Source of the DNA: Bryobacteraceae bacterium | GTDB lineage: Bacteria; Acidobacteriota; Terriglobia; Bryobacterales; Bryobacteraceae | Length of the DNA: 43,894 bases | Assembly: GCA_017883415.1 (NCBI GenBank) | Contig: JADGNR010000004.1 | Span: 1-43,894, forward strand | Direction: 5' to 3' | Shown: piece after piece, positions 1 to 7,582 of the stretch | Numbering within the stretch: the stretch's first letter is position 1 | Layout: each line of letters begins with the position of its first letter | Made by a program: the position numbers and the translations under genes | The notes under the pieces: model-generated | Told to the model about the DNA's origin: nothing | What the model saw: the letters and a program-made list of their open reading frames with translations, nothing else | Databases searched by the model: none

Positions 1-4
1 CGGC

Positions 5-385
5 ATGTCGACCCTGCTGGTTGTAGATGACGATTCCGAGATGCTCGAAGCAGCATCGATGATGCTGGAATTCGCCGGCTACGATGTGCTCACCGCCGGC
101 TCCGGCTATGCCGCCCTCAAACTCTGCGAGGAGCATAGCGAAATCGACCTGGTGCTGACCGATATCGACATGCCGGAAATGAATGGCATGGAACTGGCGG
201 ACCGCCTGTCCGGTCTCACGCGGCACGTCGCCATCGTCCTCATGACCGCGCACCCCGTCGAAACACCGCACACCCGGGCAACTCGCTCGTCTCGCGAATA
301 CCGGATTCTTCGCAAGCCTTTTGGGGCTGCCGAACTGCGCGAGCAGATGGCCTACGCCCTCGGTGTCCCAGCCCCGGCCGGGTAG
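5..385 (+). CDS. Single-domain response regulator (CheY-like receiver)
   Basis: A 126-aa protein made of one receiver domain and no output domain. It shows the acidic pocket near the N-terminus (VVDDDSEM), the phospho-acceptor Asp in LVLTDIDMPEMNG at about residue 55, the conserved Thr in VLMTAH, and the Lys in LRKPFG near residue 103. Such stand-alone receivers relay phosphate or act by protein contact. The start lies four bases from the window edge, so the ribosome binding site cannot be judged, but the receiver fold begins normally at MSTLLVVDDD and the gene is probably complete. Its partner kinase is not visible. It converges with the minus-strand respiratory operon. The family is sure; the pathway is unknown. 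Confidence 0.85.
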   Translation: MSTLLVVDDDSEMLEAASMMLEFAGYDVLTAGSGYAALKLCEEHSEIDLVLTDIDMPEMNGMELADRLSGLTRHVAIVLMTAHPVETPHTRATRSSREYRILRKPFGAAELREQMAYALGVPAPAG

Positions 386-398
386 CCGCGACCGGCCT

Positions 399-880
399 TC
401 AGAACCCCGAACCGAAGTGCATGGCGAAAGTGACCGGGTTGGTCTTTGGGCCGGTGACCGGCCGGTTGAAGCGGACCGGCAAATCCGCCTCGACAAAATA
501 AGCCTTGAAGAAACACTTGTCGCGCCGGATGGGCCAACGGTGGTTCACCAGCGGCGTGAATCCCCACGATGCGGCATTGACGTCGAACGCCGCGCGCATG
601 CCAACCCCGAAGTGGTGGCCGACGTCCCAGACCAGGCCCGGGTGGACGGTGAGACTGGTATCGCGCGGGTGGGCTTCGTGCAGCCGATGGTGAAGTCGTC
701 GGCGAGGTCGTTGGTGGTGTGGCCTCCCGCGCGAGTCACCAGGCGGAGCACAAAGCCGATGTGGCCGCCCACCGTGTCCTGGGCTCGCACGATAGGCACG
801 GCGGCCGCCAGGGCCCGGAGCGCTGCCAGCGGTCATGCCCGGCGTGCAAGCGAGATGGTTCGTTCGATCCCGATGGTCAT
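399..880 (-). pseudogene. Broken beta-barrel-like outer-membrane protein gene, last gene of the ACIII operon
   Basis: An ATG at 880 overlaps the stop of the pentaheme cytochrome gene (ATGA) and has AAAGGA upstream, so this was the last cistron of the operon. Translation begins MTIGIERTISLARRA and meets TGA at 833-835. The same frame continues as a signal-peptide-like stretch ending VPIVRAQDTVGGHIGF, then loses sense. The protein resumes in another frame at about 665-690 (DTSLTVHPGLVWDVGHHFGVG) and runs to a C-terminal Phe at the stop (399-401). Alternating short strands and a terminal Phe suggest an outer-membrane beta-barrel; this is inference. Two lesions are needed, one nonsense and one frameshift. 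They could be real decay or assembly errors. Confidence 0.6.
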
Positions 881-3708
881 TTTTCTTGTCCTTTCGACTT
901 ACCGTTCGGGCTTTGGGCTGGGGGCCGGGCGCCCGGGGCGGGGGTCGGCAGCGGCTGAACGCCGACCTGAAATCCCGTGAGCACGCTGGTATCGCCGGTT
1001 CCCTGGCCGGCTTCGGGGCTCACCTGAAAACTCCAGACCGTGTCTTTGGTGGTGCAGTTGCCGGCGGCGCCGCAGAGGCCCCGTTTCAGCCGCGCGGTGT
1101 ATTTCTCGCCGGCTTTCAAGATCACGGAGTGGGAGAAGAGGCCCCAGGCGCCATCGCCGATCTGGTCCACCGAGGCCGGAACCGGGGCGCCGTGCGCGTC
1201 GGCGAGGGTGAACGACGCGGCATCGACGCCGCGCACCGGTTCGGAGAAGAATGCTTTCACCACGGCATCCTGATAGACATTGGCCGCGCCCGCGGGCGGA
1301 TAGGTCCCCACGCGCGGCTCGGCTTTCTGCGGCAGGGCTCCGGCAATCGGGATCACCCAATTGCGCACGATCACGGGCACGGCGGGCGCGCCTTCCACCA
1401 CGGCCGGTTCCACCGACGGTTTACGCCCATCGCACCGGCCGCCGAGGATGCACGGCTCGAGCACAAAATTGCCGTTGGTATCCGCCATGTTGCCCAAGAA
1501 TTCCAGGGCCACGATGGCCTCCACGGACTGGTAGTACACGGCGGCGGTGACCGCAATCGGCCCGCGCGTGCCGGGGGGAACCACCACGGAATAACGGGCG
1601 ATTCTCTTGACGGCCTCGGGGCGGGGCAGCGGCCGGAAGCGCGTGTCGCGGAGAAATGCGTCGTCGAACAGTTGCTGGTTGCCGTTCAGGTCCTTGAACA
1701 GGGGCAGCGCGGTGGGATTCGAGCGATCGATCACCCGCCCGTCTTTATCGATGGGCAGCCCGTTCTTGTCGACGATCAGGTTCAGCGGCGCGGCATAGGG
1801 CAGGTCCAGCGTCGGACAACCGTCTCCCAGCGAGGCCATGGCCTTAAACTGCATGGCATAGGGATCCACCGAGCCGGGCGGAATCTTCCAATTGCAGCCG
1901 GGATAGTTGGGGTCGACCATCTCTTCGGTGGTGAGATTGCCCACGCCGATGGAGGTGCGGTCCCAAACCGAATCCTGGATGGGCAATTCCGTGCCGGTGG
2001 CCAGGTCATAGGCATGCACCGCCAGCCAGGCGGTGCGCGCTTCGGGGAATCCGGTAGGAAAGTTATGCCCGCTTCCGGTATTGGCGAGGGTGATGCGGAG
2101 CGGCACGGAGGCGCCCGGCTGGGCTTGGGCCGGTCCGAGGAACTCCATGCTGAGCACGTGGCGCAGCCGGTCCCAAGCCAGCCGCGCCTGCTGCGCATAA
2201 GCCCCACGCCGTTCGGTGTGGGTAAAGTAGGCGCGGGAGTACGGGCTATGGGGGTCGGCGGACGAGAAACTGAAAGCCGACAGTTCCGGGTAGGGAGAGA
2301 CGTTGCCCGACGTGTCTACATCCTTGCCGATCATGCGCGGGACAAACGTGTTGCCGCCGACGAAATGATGGGTGAAGAACGGGTGCAGCGCGCCGTCGGT
2401 AGCCACGCGGTCGACCGCGGCCGGGAGCGGATGGCCGTCCTGGTACAACGTCTGCGCGGTGCCCGGCTGGCCGTAATCCTGCTGCATATGGCAATCCTGG
2501 CAATCGCGCTTAAAGCGCGGGTCGAAATTGGCGTTGCGCGGGCGGTCGGCATAGCGGCTGGTGGACCACTCCGTGTACGTGCGCTCGATGGGGAATCCGC
2601 CCACCCACTTGTGAAGCTGGTTCTTGATGGGCAGGGCGTTGGTGACATCGTGGCACGCGGCGCACATCTCGGCGCGGACATACATGGCCTGGTGAAAGCC
2701 TTTGTGCTTGGCGGGGTCCATGTGCTGGTAGGGCATATCCTGGCCGAACGTGCGGCTGCTGTTGCTATCGAGGGGCTGGGGAGGCGTGCCGGCCGCCAGC
2801 GGCCCAAAGGTTTCCGCGGTGCCTATGGCATGCGGCGAGAGGCGGTAGGCGCCGGCCCCGACGCTGTATCCCAGGCTCCGTTTGTTGGGGTCGGCCACCT
2901 GGAACATATCCAGCCGGTCCGCGGGCAGGATCTCGCTGCGCGGTTGCGTGCCTACGGCGGCATGGTACTCCGTGCCGCCGCGCTCGTAGTTGTGAAACGG
3001 CGTGTCGCGCGTTTCGCCGAAGCTGTGACAGACGGCGCAGAAGATCCCGGACTTCCCCGAGTCGGTATTGCGATACTGCGAGTCCAGCGTGGCGAAGGCC
3101 AGCCCCGTGCCGTTGTCCGAAGTGGGATTGAAATTGGGATCCACCGTGGCCGATTCCAGGTGCGTCTTGGGATCGATTTTGACGTTGCGCAGGGGTACGT
3201 TGTCCAGGTAGTTGGTGGGCATGTGGCAGCGCGAGCAGAAGGCATCGAGCAGCGAGCCCGGGCGGGACACGGTGTACAGGCCGGTTCCGATATCGAACTC
3301 GGAGGCGCACTGGCCCGGCTTGGCGAAAGGATTGTGGCGGGCGCGCGGGGTGCCGTCGGGAGGCTCGGGGGTATCGCACTCGCCGTTGGCCGACGTGGCC
3401 CGCGCCGAATAGAGGAAGGCGCCGCGCCACACCGGATCGCGCCAGGCGTTGGCCATCATGGAGCCGTTCCATTCGTCGAAGATCTTCTTGTGGCAGTTCT
3501 GGCACTGTCCGGGGTGGTCCTGCGACTGCCAATGGTCCTCGAACGGCGGGGGGAAGGCGGCGGCTTCGGCGGTATCGTACGGCGCGGCTTCGGGGATGCG
3601 GTTGGGCAGGTCGGTGAGCTTCCTGCTGTCGGGCTGATACACCAGAAAACTCAGGCCCACAATCGTGCCCAGGAACGTCGCGCCTTTGACCAGCTTCATG
3701 TTGCTCAT
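877..3708 (-). CDS. Pentaheme cytochrome c with C-terminal Ig-like domain
   Basis: A 943-aa protein with an N-terminal hydrophobic anchor (about residues 8-24) and no obvious cleavage site. Five CxxCH haem sites are visible: CQNCH near residue 67, CSRCH near 158, CAVCH near 223, CAACH near 349 and CQDCH near 403. The first lies in a CQNCHKKIFDEWNGSMM context like cytochrome c554-type multihaem proteins. The second half has no haem sites and ends in a Big_5-like Ig module (VKAFFSEPVRGVDAASFTL) and a Pro-rich tail. The start ATG at 3708 overlaps the actF stop (ATGA), so it is translationally coupled. It probably accepts electrons from ACIII in the periplasm. The electron acceptor beyond it is unknown. 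Confidence 0.85.
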   Translation of the reverse strand: MSNMKLVKGATFLGTIVGLSFLVYQPDSRKLTDLPNRIPEAAPYDTAEAAAFPPPFEDHWQSQDHPGQCQNCHKKIFDEWNGSMMANAWRDPVWRGAFLYSARATSANGECDTPEPPDGTPRARHNPFAKPGQCASEFDIGTGLYTVSRPGSLLDAFCSRCHMPTNYLDNVPLRNVKIDPKTHLESATVDPNFNPTSDNGTGLAFATLDSQYRNTDSGKSGIFCAVCHSFGETRDTPFHNYERGGTEYHAAVGTQPRSEILPADRLDMFQVADPNKRSLGYSVGAGAYRLSPHAIGTAETFGPLAAGTPPQPLDSNSSRTFGQDMPYQHMDPAKHKGFHQAMYVRAEMCAACHDVTNALPIKNQLHKWVGGFPIERTYTEWSTSRYADRPRNANFDPRFKRDCQDCHMQQDYGQPGTAQTLYQDGHPLPAAVDRVATDGALHPFFTHHFVGGNTFVPRMIGKDVDTSGNVSPYPELSAFSFSSADPHSPYSRAYFTHTERRGAYAQQARLAWDRLRHVLSMEFLGPAQAQPGASVPLRITLANTGSGHNFPTGFPEARTAWLAVHAYDLATGTELPIQDSVWDRTSIGVGNLTTEEMVDPNYPGCNWKIPPGSVDPYAMQFKAMASLGDGCPTLDLPYAAPLNLIVDKNGLPIDKDGRVIDRSNPTALPLFKDLNGNQQLFDDAFLRDTRFRPLPRPEAVKRIARYSVVVPPGTRGPIAVTAAVYYQSVEAIVALEFLGNMADTNGNFVLEPCILGGRCDGRKPSVEPAVVEGAPAVPVIVRNWVIPIAGALPQKAEPRVGTYPPAGAANVYQDAVVKAFFSEPVRGVDAASFTLADAHGAPVPASVDQIGDGAWGLFSHSVILKAGEKYTARLKRGLCGAAGNCTTKDTVWSFQVSPEAGQGTGDTSVLTGFQVGVQPLPTPAPGARPPAQSPNGKSKGQEK

Positions 3709-4919
3709 GGCTCTACTCCAGGTGCCGGTTGGGGAATCGACTCCCGGTGCGCGGCCAGGGCTTCGGCCGCCAGGATCGGGTCGCTCACCGGCGTGAGCGG
3801 AGCCGCCCCCAGGCTCCAGATGAAGAACAGATAGGCCAGCGCCGCGCAGCCTAGGGCAATCGTGACTTCGGGGATGCCGATCCGGGGCGCGCTCCAGGCG
3901 GAGGGCATGATCAGGATATACAGGTCCAGCCAGTGCCCCAGCAGAAGCAGCACGCACACGATCTTGAGCGCTCGCGGGTTGCGCTTCACGGGGGCGCCCA
4001 GCAGCACGGCGAAGGGGACCATCCAGTTCACCGCGAAATTCGCCACGAAGAACGGAAGCCACGGCCCGTTGGTGCGCCGGACATAATGAGTCACTTCTTC
4101 GGGGATGTTGCCGTACCAGATCAGCAGGTACTGGCAGGTCCAGATGTAGGCCCAGAAGGTGGAGAAGGCGAACAGCAGCTTTCCCAGATCGTGCAGATGA
4201 TGACCGGTGACGGCCTCGGTCAAAAAGCCGCGCCCCCGCAACAGGACCGCGGCCAGCGTGATGGCCGCCAGGCCCTCGACGAAGGTCCCCGCGAAAACGT
4301 AAATCCCGAACATGGTGCTGAACCACGAAGGATCGAGCGAGAGGATCCAGTCGTAGGAGCCCAGGGTGAACGAGAGCGCAAACACCACCACAAAGGCCGC
4401 GGCATAGCGGTTCAGGCGGTAGTGATAGACCAGGCTCGAGCCCGGATTCCGGTCCTGCGCGAGCGAGGTCCGGCGGAAGAGCCAGGCGAAGACCATCCAC
4501 AGGAACAGCGCCACGCCCGCGCGTACGAAGACCCAGGGCTCCGCGAGGTAGCGCACCTTGCCGGCGAGGGCGGGCGCGTGGGCGAACGCACCGGGGCGGC
4601 TCCAGGGGTAAATCCAGTGACGCCCGAAATAGAGCGCCATCATGAGCGCCGCGGCTGCGGGCAACACCGCCATAAACGCTTCCGGGATGCGCCGCAGGCC
4701 GGCCGACCAGCGCGCCCCGGTGAGCCGCTGGGATGCAATGAAGAACATGGCCGATACCGCCAGCGAGGTGATATAGAAGCCGTCCAGCAGGAGGTTCAGC
4801 CAGGTGCGCTCCGGCGCCGTCGCGAGACCGTACGCGGCCACGCCCGCACCCGCGAGCACCAGCACAATCGCCGCCGTGAAGTGGCGGGCGGAGGGCCTGA
4901 ACCGGAGGTTGGCGGTCAC
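3705..4919 (-). CDS. actF: Alternative complex III subunit ActF (NrfD-like membrane protein)
   Basis: A 404-aa polytopic membrane protein, about ten hydrophobic segments, of the quinol:cytochrome c oxidoreductase NrfD/PsrC-like family. Visible segments include SLDPSWFSTMFGIYVFAG, FAFSTFWAYIWTCQYLLIWY and NWMVPFAVLLG, typical of ActF. The start is GTG at 4919, overlapping the actE stop (GTGA) with a strong GGAGG six bases upstream; open frame further upstream is only an out-of-frame copy of actE. In ACIII, ActC and ActF are homologous membrane subunits, one of which binds quinol. The next gene overlaps by four bases. Assignment is firm from family features and gene order. Confidence 0.93.
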   Translation of the reverse strand: MTANLRFRPSARHFTAAIVLVLAGAGVAAYGLATAPERTWLNLLLDGFYITSLAVSAMFFIASQRLTGARWSAGLRRIPEAFMAVLPAAAALMMALYFGRHWIYPWSRPGAFAHAPALAGKVRYLAEPWVFVRAGVALFLWMVFAWLFRRTSLAQDRNPGSSLVYHYRLNRYAAAFVVVFALSFTLGSYDWILSLDPSWFSTMFGIYVFAGTFVEGLAAITLAAVLLRGRGFLTEAVTGHHLHDLGKLLFAFSTFWAYIWTCQYLLIWYGNIPEEVTHYVRRTNGPWLPFFVANFAVNWMVPFAVLLGAPVKRNPRALKIVCVLLLLGHWLDLYILIMPSAWSAPRIGIPEVTIALGCAALAYLFFIWSLGAAPLTPVSDPILAAEALAAHRESIPQPAPGVEP

Positions 4920-5623
4920 CGCTTGCCTCCTGGCTGGCCGGCCGCCGGCTGGTCCGCGAACTGTTGCAGAGCGATGCGCACGTAGGTCACGATCTTCCAC
5001 CGCTCGGCGGCGCTGAGCTGCGCGGCATAGGGCCGCATCTTGCCCGCGCCCATGGTGATCACGTGGAAGAGGCGGCCCGGCGGAAACTGCATTACGCGAT
5101 CGGAGGCGTAGGAAGGCGGATGAGGAATCCTCTCGGCCACCGGCCCGTCTCCCCTGCCACTCTTGCCGTGGCATACCAGGCAGTAGGTCTGGTACAGCGC
5201 CCAGCCTTCCTGCATCACCTGTGGCGTGGCGCGGAGCGGATTCGCGAGCTCGCGTCCGGCGCGGGCGGCTTCCTGCTCGCCGGCCCCGTAGTGAAACGGC
5301 ACGTACCCGCGCGGGATGGTGCCCGCCACCGGAAGCTGGAGCGTAAGGCCGTCGCGGGTCACCGGATTGGGCGCATACGCTTTGTAGGCCGGGTCCCTCG
5401 CCATGTCGGGCATGTACTCGTAAGCGCGATGTTGGGAGCTGGCGCCGCAGCCCGCCGCCGCAGCCGCGGCCAGCACGACGAACCACGTCGCCAGGGCGGC
5501 AGGCTGAAGCCTGCCCCACCACCGCGCGCGGCGCGCTGGGCAGGCCAGGAGGCCTACCCCACTGCGCCGGCTGAAAGCCGGCGGCAGCCAGGATTGGCTG
5601 CCCCACAACGGGATGGTTTTCAT
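4916..5623 (-). CDS. actE: Alternative complex III subunit ActE (monohaem cytochrome c lipoprotein) with repeat-derived N-terminus
   Basis: A 235-aa lipoprotein cytochrome with one haem site (CLVCHGKSGRGDGP) and a likely Met ligand region (MGAGKMRPYAAQL). ActE is the monohaem subunit of ACIII. The lipobox LAAAAAAGC puts the lipidated Cys at residue 59, far from the start. Residues about 7-42 are encoded by a run of GC-rich palindromes at 5498-5604, so the signal sequence carries an extra 36 residues (for example PAFSRRSGVGLLACPARR). The start ATG at 5623 overlaps the actD stop (ATGA), and no other start sits nearer the lipobox. The rest looks intact, including MPDMARDPAYKAY and the haem domain. 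Confidence 0.9.
   Translation of the reverse strand: MKTIPLWGSQSWLPPAFSRRSGVGLLACPARRARWWGRLQPAALATWFVVLAAAAAAGCGASSQHRAYEYMPDMARDPAYKAYAPNPVTRDGLTLQLPVAGTIPRGYVPFHYGAGEQEAARAGRELANPLRATPQVMQEGWALYQTYCLVCHGKSGRGDGPVAERIPHPPSYASDRVMQFPPGRLFHVITMGAGKMRPYAAQLSAAERWKIVTYVRIALQQFADQPAAGQPGGKR
5498..5604. repeat. Cluster of four palindromes inside actE
   Basis: Four hairpins in a row within the actE coding region: GGCAGGCT-GA-AGCCTGCC (5498-5515), GGGCAGGCC...GGCCTACCC (5538-5560), CGCCGGCT-GAA-AGCCGGCG (5565-5583) and GGCAGCCA-GGAT-TGGCTGCC (5583-5602). The frame stays open and the block supplies residues 7-42. The second hairpin is the same family as intergenic copies at 12838 and 26564. In those, TAG in the arm acts as a stop; here it is read out of frame as GVGLL. 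Confidence 0.85.
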
Positions 5624-6141
5624 AGCTCGGCCGCCTTTTCTTCGAGCTTGTCGGGCCGGCTGAGCTCCAGGATCTGGCGCGCCCGCGCCGTCCCGTCGGA
5701 GTCCGATTTCGGGATCGCCAGGGCGAAGCGGTTGTCGGTGACGCCTTCCACGATGAGGCACTCGCGCTTGCCGGGATACAGGCGCGCGCGCAGTAACAGG
5801 GCGGCCACCGTGGCCAGTCCGCCGGCCAGTACGGTGAGCTCGAAGGCGATGGGCAGAAACGCGAGCGTCGAGTTGTCCGGCTTGCCGCCCACGTTCATGC
5901 CCCAGTCGAATACCGCCGCATAAAACTGGAAGGCCAGCGCCACGCCGCATCCGCAGAGCCCCGCGAGCAAGGTGACCCAAGGCAGGCGCGTCCGCCCGAG
6001 GCGCATGGCCCGATCCAGCCCATGGATGGGGTACGGAGCGTAGACATCGTGGATCTTGAGATTCTCGGCGCGCAGCGCCTCCACGGTGCTCATGAGACTG
6101 TTGGCGTCGGAATAGGTGGCTACCAGGAACTCCCTAGCCAT
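5620..6141 (-). CDS. actD: Alternative complex III subunit ActD (DUF3341)
   Basis: A 173-aa protein with an N-terminal cytoplasmic domain (EFLVATYSDANSLMSTVEAL) followed by two hydrophobic segments, LPWVTLLAGLCGCGVALAF (about residues 54-73) and LAFLPIAFELTVLAGGLATV. The motif DVYAPYPIHGLDRAM is characteristic of ActD. In ACIII this subunit is a small membrane component beside ActC and ActF. The start ATG at 6141 has GGAGGTGG just upstream and overlaps the actC stop by eight bases; its own stop overlaps actE. Length is normal for the family. Confidence 0.93.
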   Translation of the reverse strand: MAREFLVATYSDANSLMSTVEALRAENLKIHDVYAPYPIHGLDRAMRLGRTRLPWVTLLAGLCGCGVALAFQFYAAVFDWGMNVGGKPDNSTLAFLPIAFELTVLAGGLATVAALLLRARLYPGKRECLIVEGVTDNRFALAIPKSDSDGTARARQILELSRPDKLEEKAAEL

Positions 6142-7582
6142 GGGCCACCTCCGGCGCGGCCTCGTCGTCGCTCAAGGCCATCCGGTGCGCGCCGTGGCCC
6201 ACCGTCCCTTTCACTTCCCAAATGGCCACCATGGGGAGCACCCGGATGAACAGCAGGAAGCAGGTGAAGAACAGCCCGAAGGCGCCTACCAGAATGCCCA
6301 CATCGAAGACCGTCGGGTAGAACATGGCCCAACTGGAGGGCAGGAACCCGCGGTGCAGCGAGACCACGATGATGATGAAGCGCTCAAACCACATCCCGAT
6401 ATTCACCGCCACCGAGGCCACGAACAGCGCCGCCACGTTCGCGCGCGCCTTTCGGAACCAGAAGACCTGCGGCGTGATGGCGTTGCACAGCACCATGATG
6501 TAGAAGCCCCAGGCGTAGGGGCCCGTGGCGCGATTGATGAAGTGATACCGCTCGTATAGATTGCCGCCGAACCACGCGCTGAAGAACTCCGTGGCGTAGG
6601 CGTAGCTGACGATCGACCCGGTGAGCAGCAGCACGCGCGCCATGGCGTCCAGGTGGCGCATGGTGATATAGCGCTCCAGGTGCATGGTCTGCCGCGTGAG
6701 GATCAACAGCGTCATCACCATGCCGAAGCCGGAATAGATGGCGCCGGCCACGAAGTAGGGCGGGAAGATGGTGGCGTGCCATCCGGGCACCAGCGACGTG
6801 GCGAAGTCCATGCTTACGATGGTGTGCACCGAAACCACCAGCGGCGTGGCCAGGCCGGCTAGAATGATGCTGACCGTTTCGTAACGCGACCACGTGCGGT
6901 GCGATCCATTCCAGCCCAGGCTCAGCACGCGGAAGACGACTTTCTTGATTCCGCACGCGGCGCGGTCGCGCAGCGTGGCCAGATCGGGAATCATGCCCAG
7001 ATACCAGAACACCAGCGAGATGGTCAGGTAAGTGCTGATGGCGACCACGTCCCAGACCAGCGGCGAACGGAAATTCACCCACAGCGGGCCGCGCTGGTTG
7101 GGGTACGGAAAAATGAAGAACGCGTCCCAGGGCCGGCCCATGTGCAGCAGCGGGAACAGGCCCGCGCACATGACGGCGAAGATGGTCATGGCTTCGGCCG
7201 AGCGGTTGATGGAGTTGCGCCACTGCTGGCGGAACAGCAGCAGGATGGCGGAAATGAGCGTGCCGGCGTGGCCGATGCCCACCCAGAAGACGAAGTTGGT
7301 GATGTCGAACGCCCAGCCCACGCTGCTGTTGAGGCCCCAGATGCCGATTCCCTTGGCGAACAGGTAAGCCACCATGACGCCCAGGTTCCCCAGCGCGGCC
7401 AGCGAGATGGCGAAACAGATCCACCACCCTTTGCCCGGCCGCGCCTCCATGGCACGCACCACATCGTCGGTGATCTGGTGGAGCGTGGGATGCCCGTCCA
7501 CCCACCGGGGCGCCGGCAGAATCTGCGCGAGGCCTCCCGGCGTGCCTTCGTCCGCCGCGGTTTGGATTATCGGGCTCATCAT
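6134..7582 (-). CDS. actC: Alternative complex III subunit ActC (NrfD-family, quinol oxidation)
   Basis: A 482-aa polytopic protein of the NrfD/PsrC family with about ten hydrophobic segments. Recognisable ActC blocks are WGLNSSVGWAFDITNFVFW, GHAGTLISAILLLFRQQWR, FPLLHMGRPWDAFFIFPYP and FHR-type loops near the end. It is the membrane subunit that works with the ActB iron-sulphur subunit and is the probable quinol site. The start is the first of two adjacent ATGs at 7582, overlapping the actB stop; the second, at 7579, is an alternative. The C-terminus (SDDEAAPEVAHG) overlaps the actD start. Assignment is firm. Confidence 0.94.
   Translation of the reverse strand: MMSPIIQTAADEGTPGGLAQILPAPRWVDGHPTLHQITDDVVRAMEARPGKGWWICFAISLAALGNLGVMVAYLFAKGIGIWGLNSSVGWAFDITNFVFWVGIGHAGTLISAILLLFRQQWRNSINRSAEAMTIFAVMCAGLFPLLHMGRPWDAFFIFPYPNQRGPLWVNFRSPLVWDVVAISTYLTISLVFWYLGMIPDLATLRDRAACGIKKVVFRVLSLGWNGSHRTWSRYETVSIILAGLATPLVVSVHTIVSMDFATSLVPGWHATIFPPYFVAGAIYSGFGMVMTLLILTRQTMHLERYITMRHLDAMARVLLLTGSIVSYAYATEFFSAWFGGNLYERYHFINRATGPYAWGFYIMVLCNAITPQVFWFRKARANVAALFVASVAVNIGMWFERFIIIVVSLHRGFLPSSWAMFYPTVFDVGILVGAFGLFFTCFLLFIRVLPMVAIWEVKGTVGHGAHRMALSDDEAAPEVAHG

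Noticed and set aside
833-835. The in-frame TGA read as selenocysteine
   Set aside because: It lies in the signal peptide of a gene that also has a frameshift, and there is no selenoprotein context. Decay or sequence error is simpler.
835-3834. A 999-codon open frame on the plus strand over the pentahaem cytochrome
   Set aside because: The minus strand encodes five CxxCH sites and an Ig-like domain; the plus-strand product has no family features.
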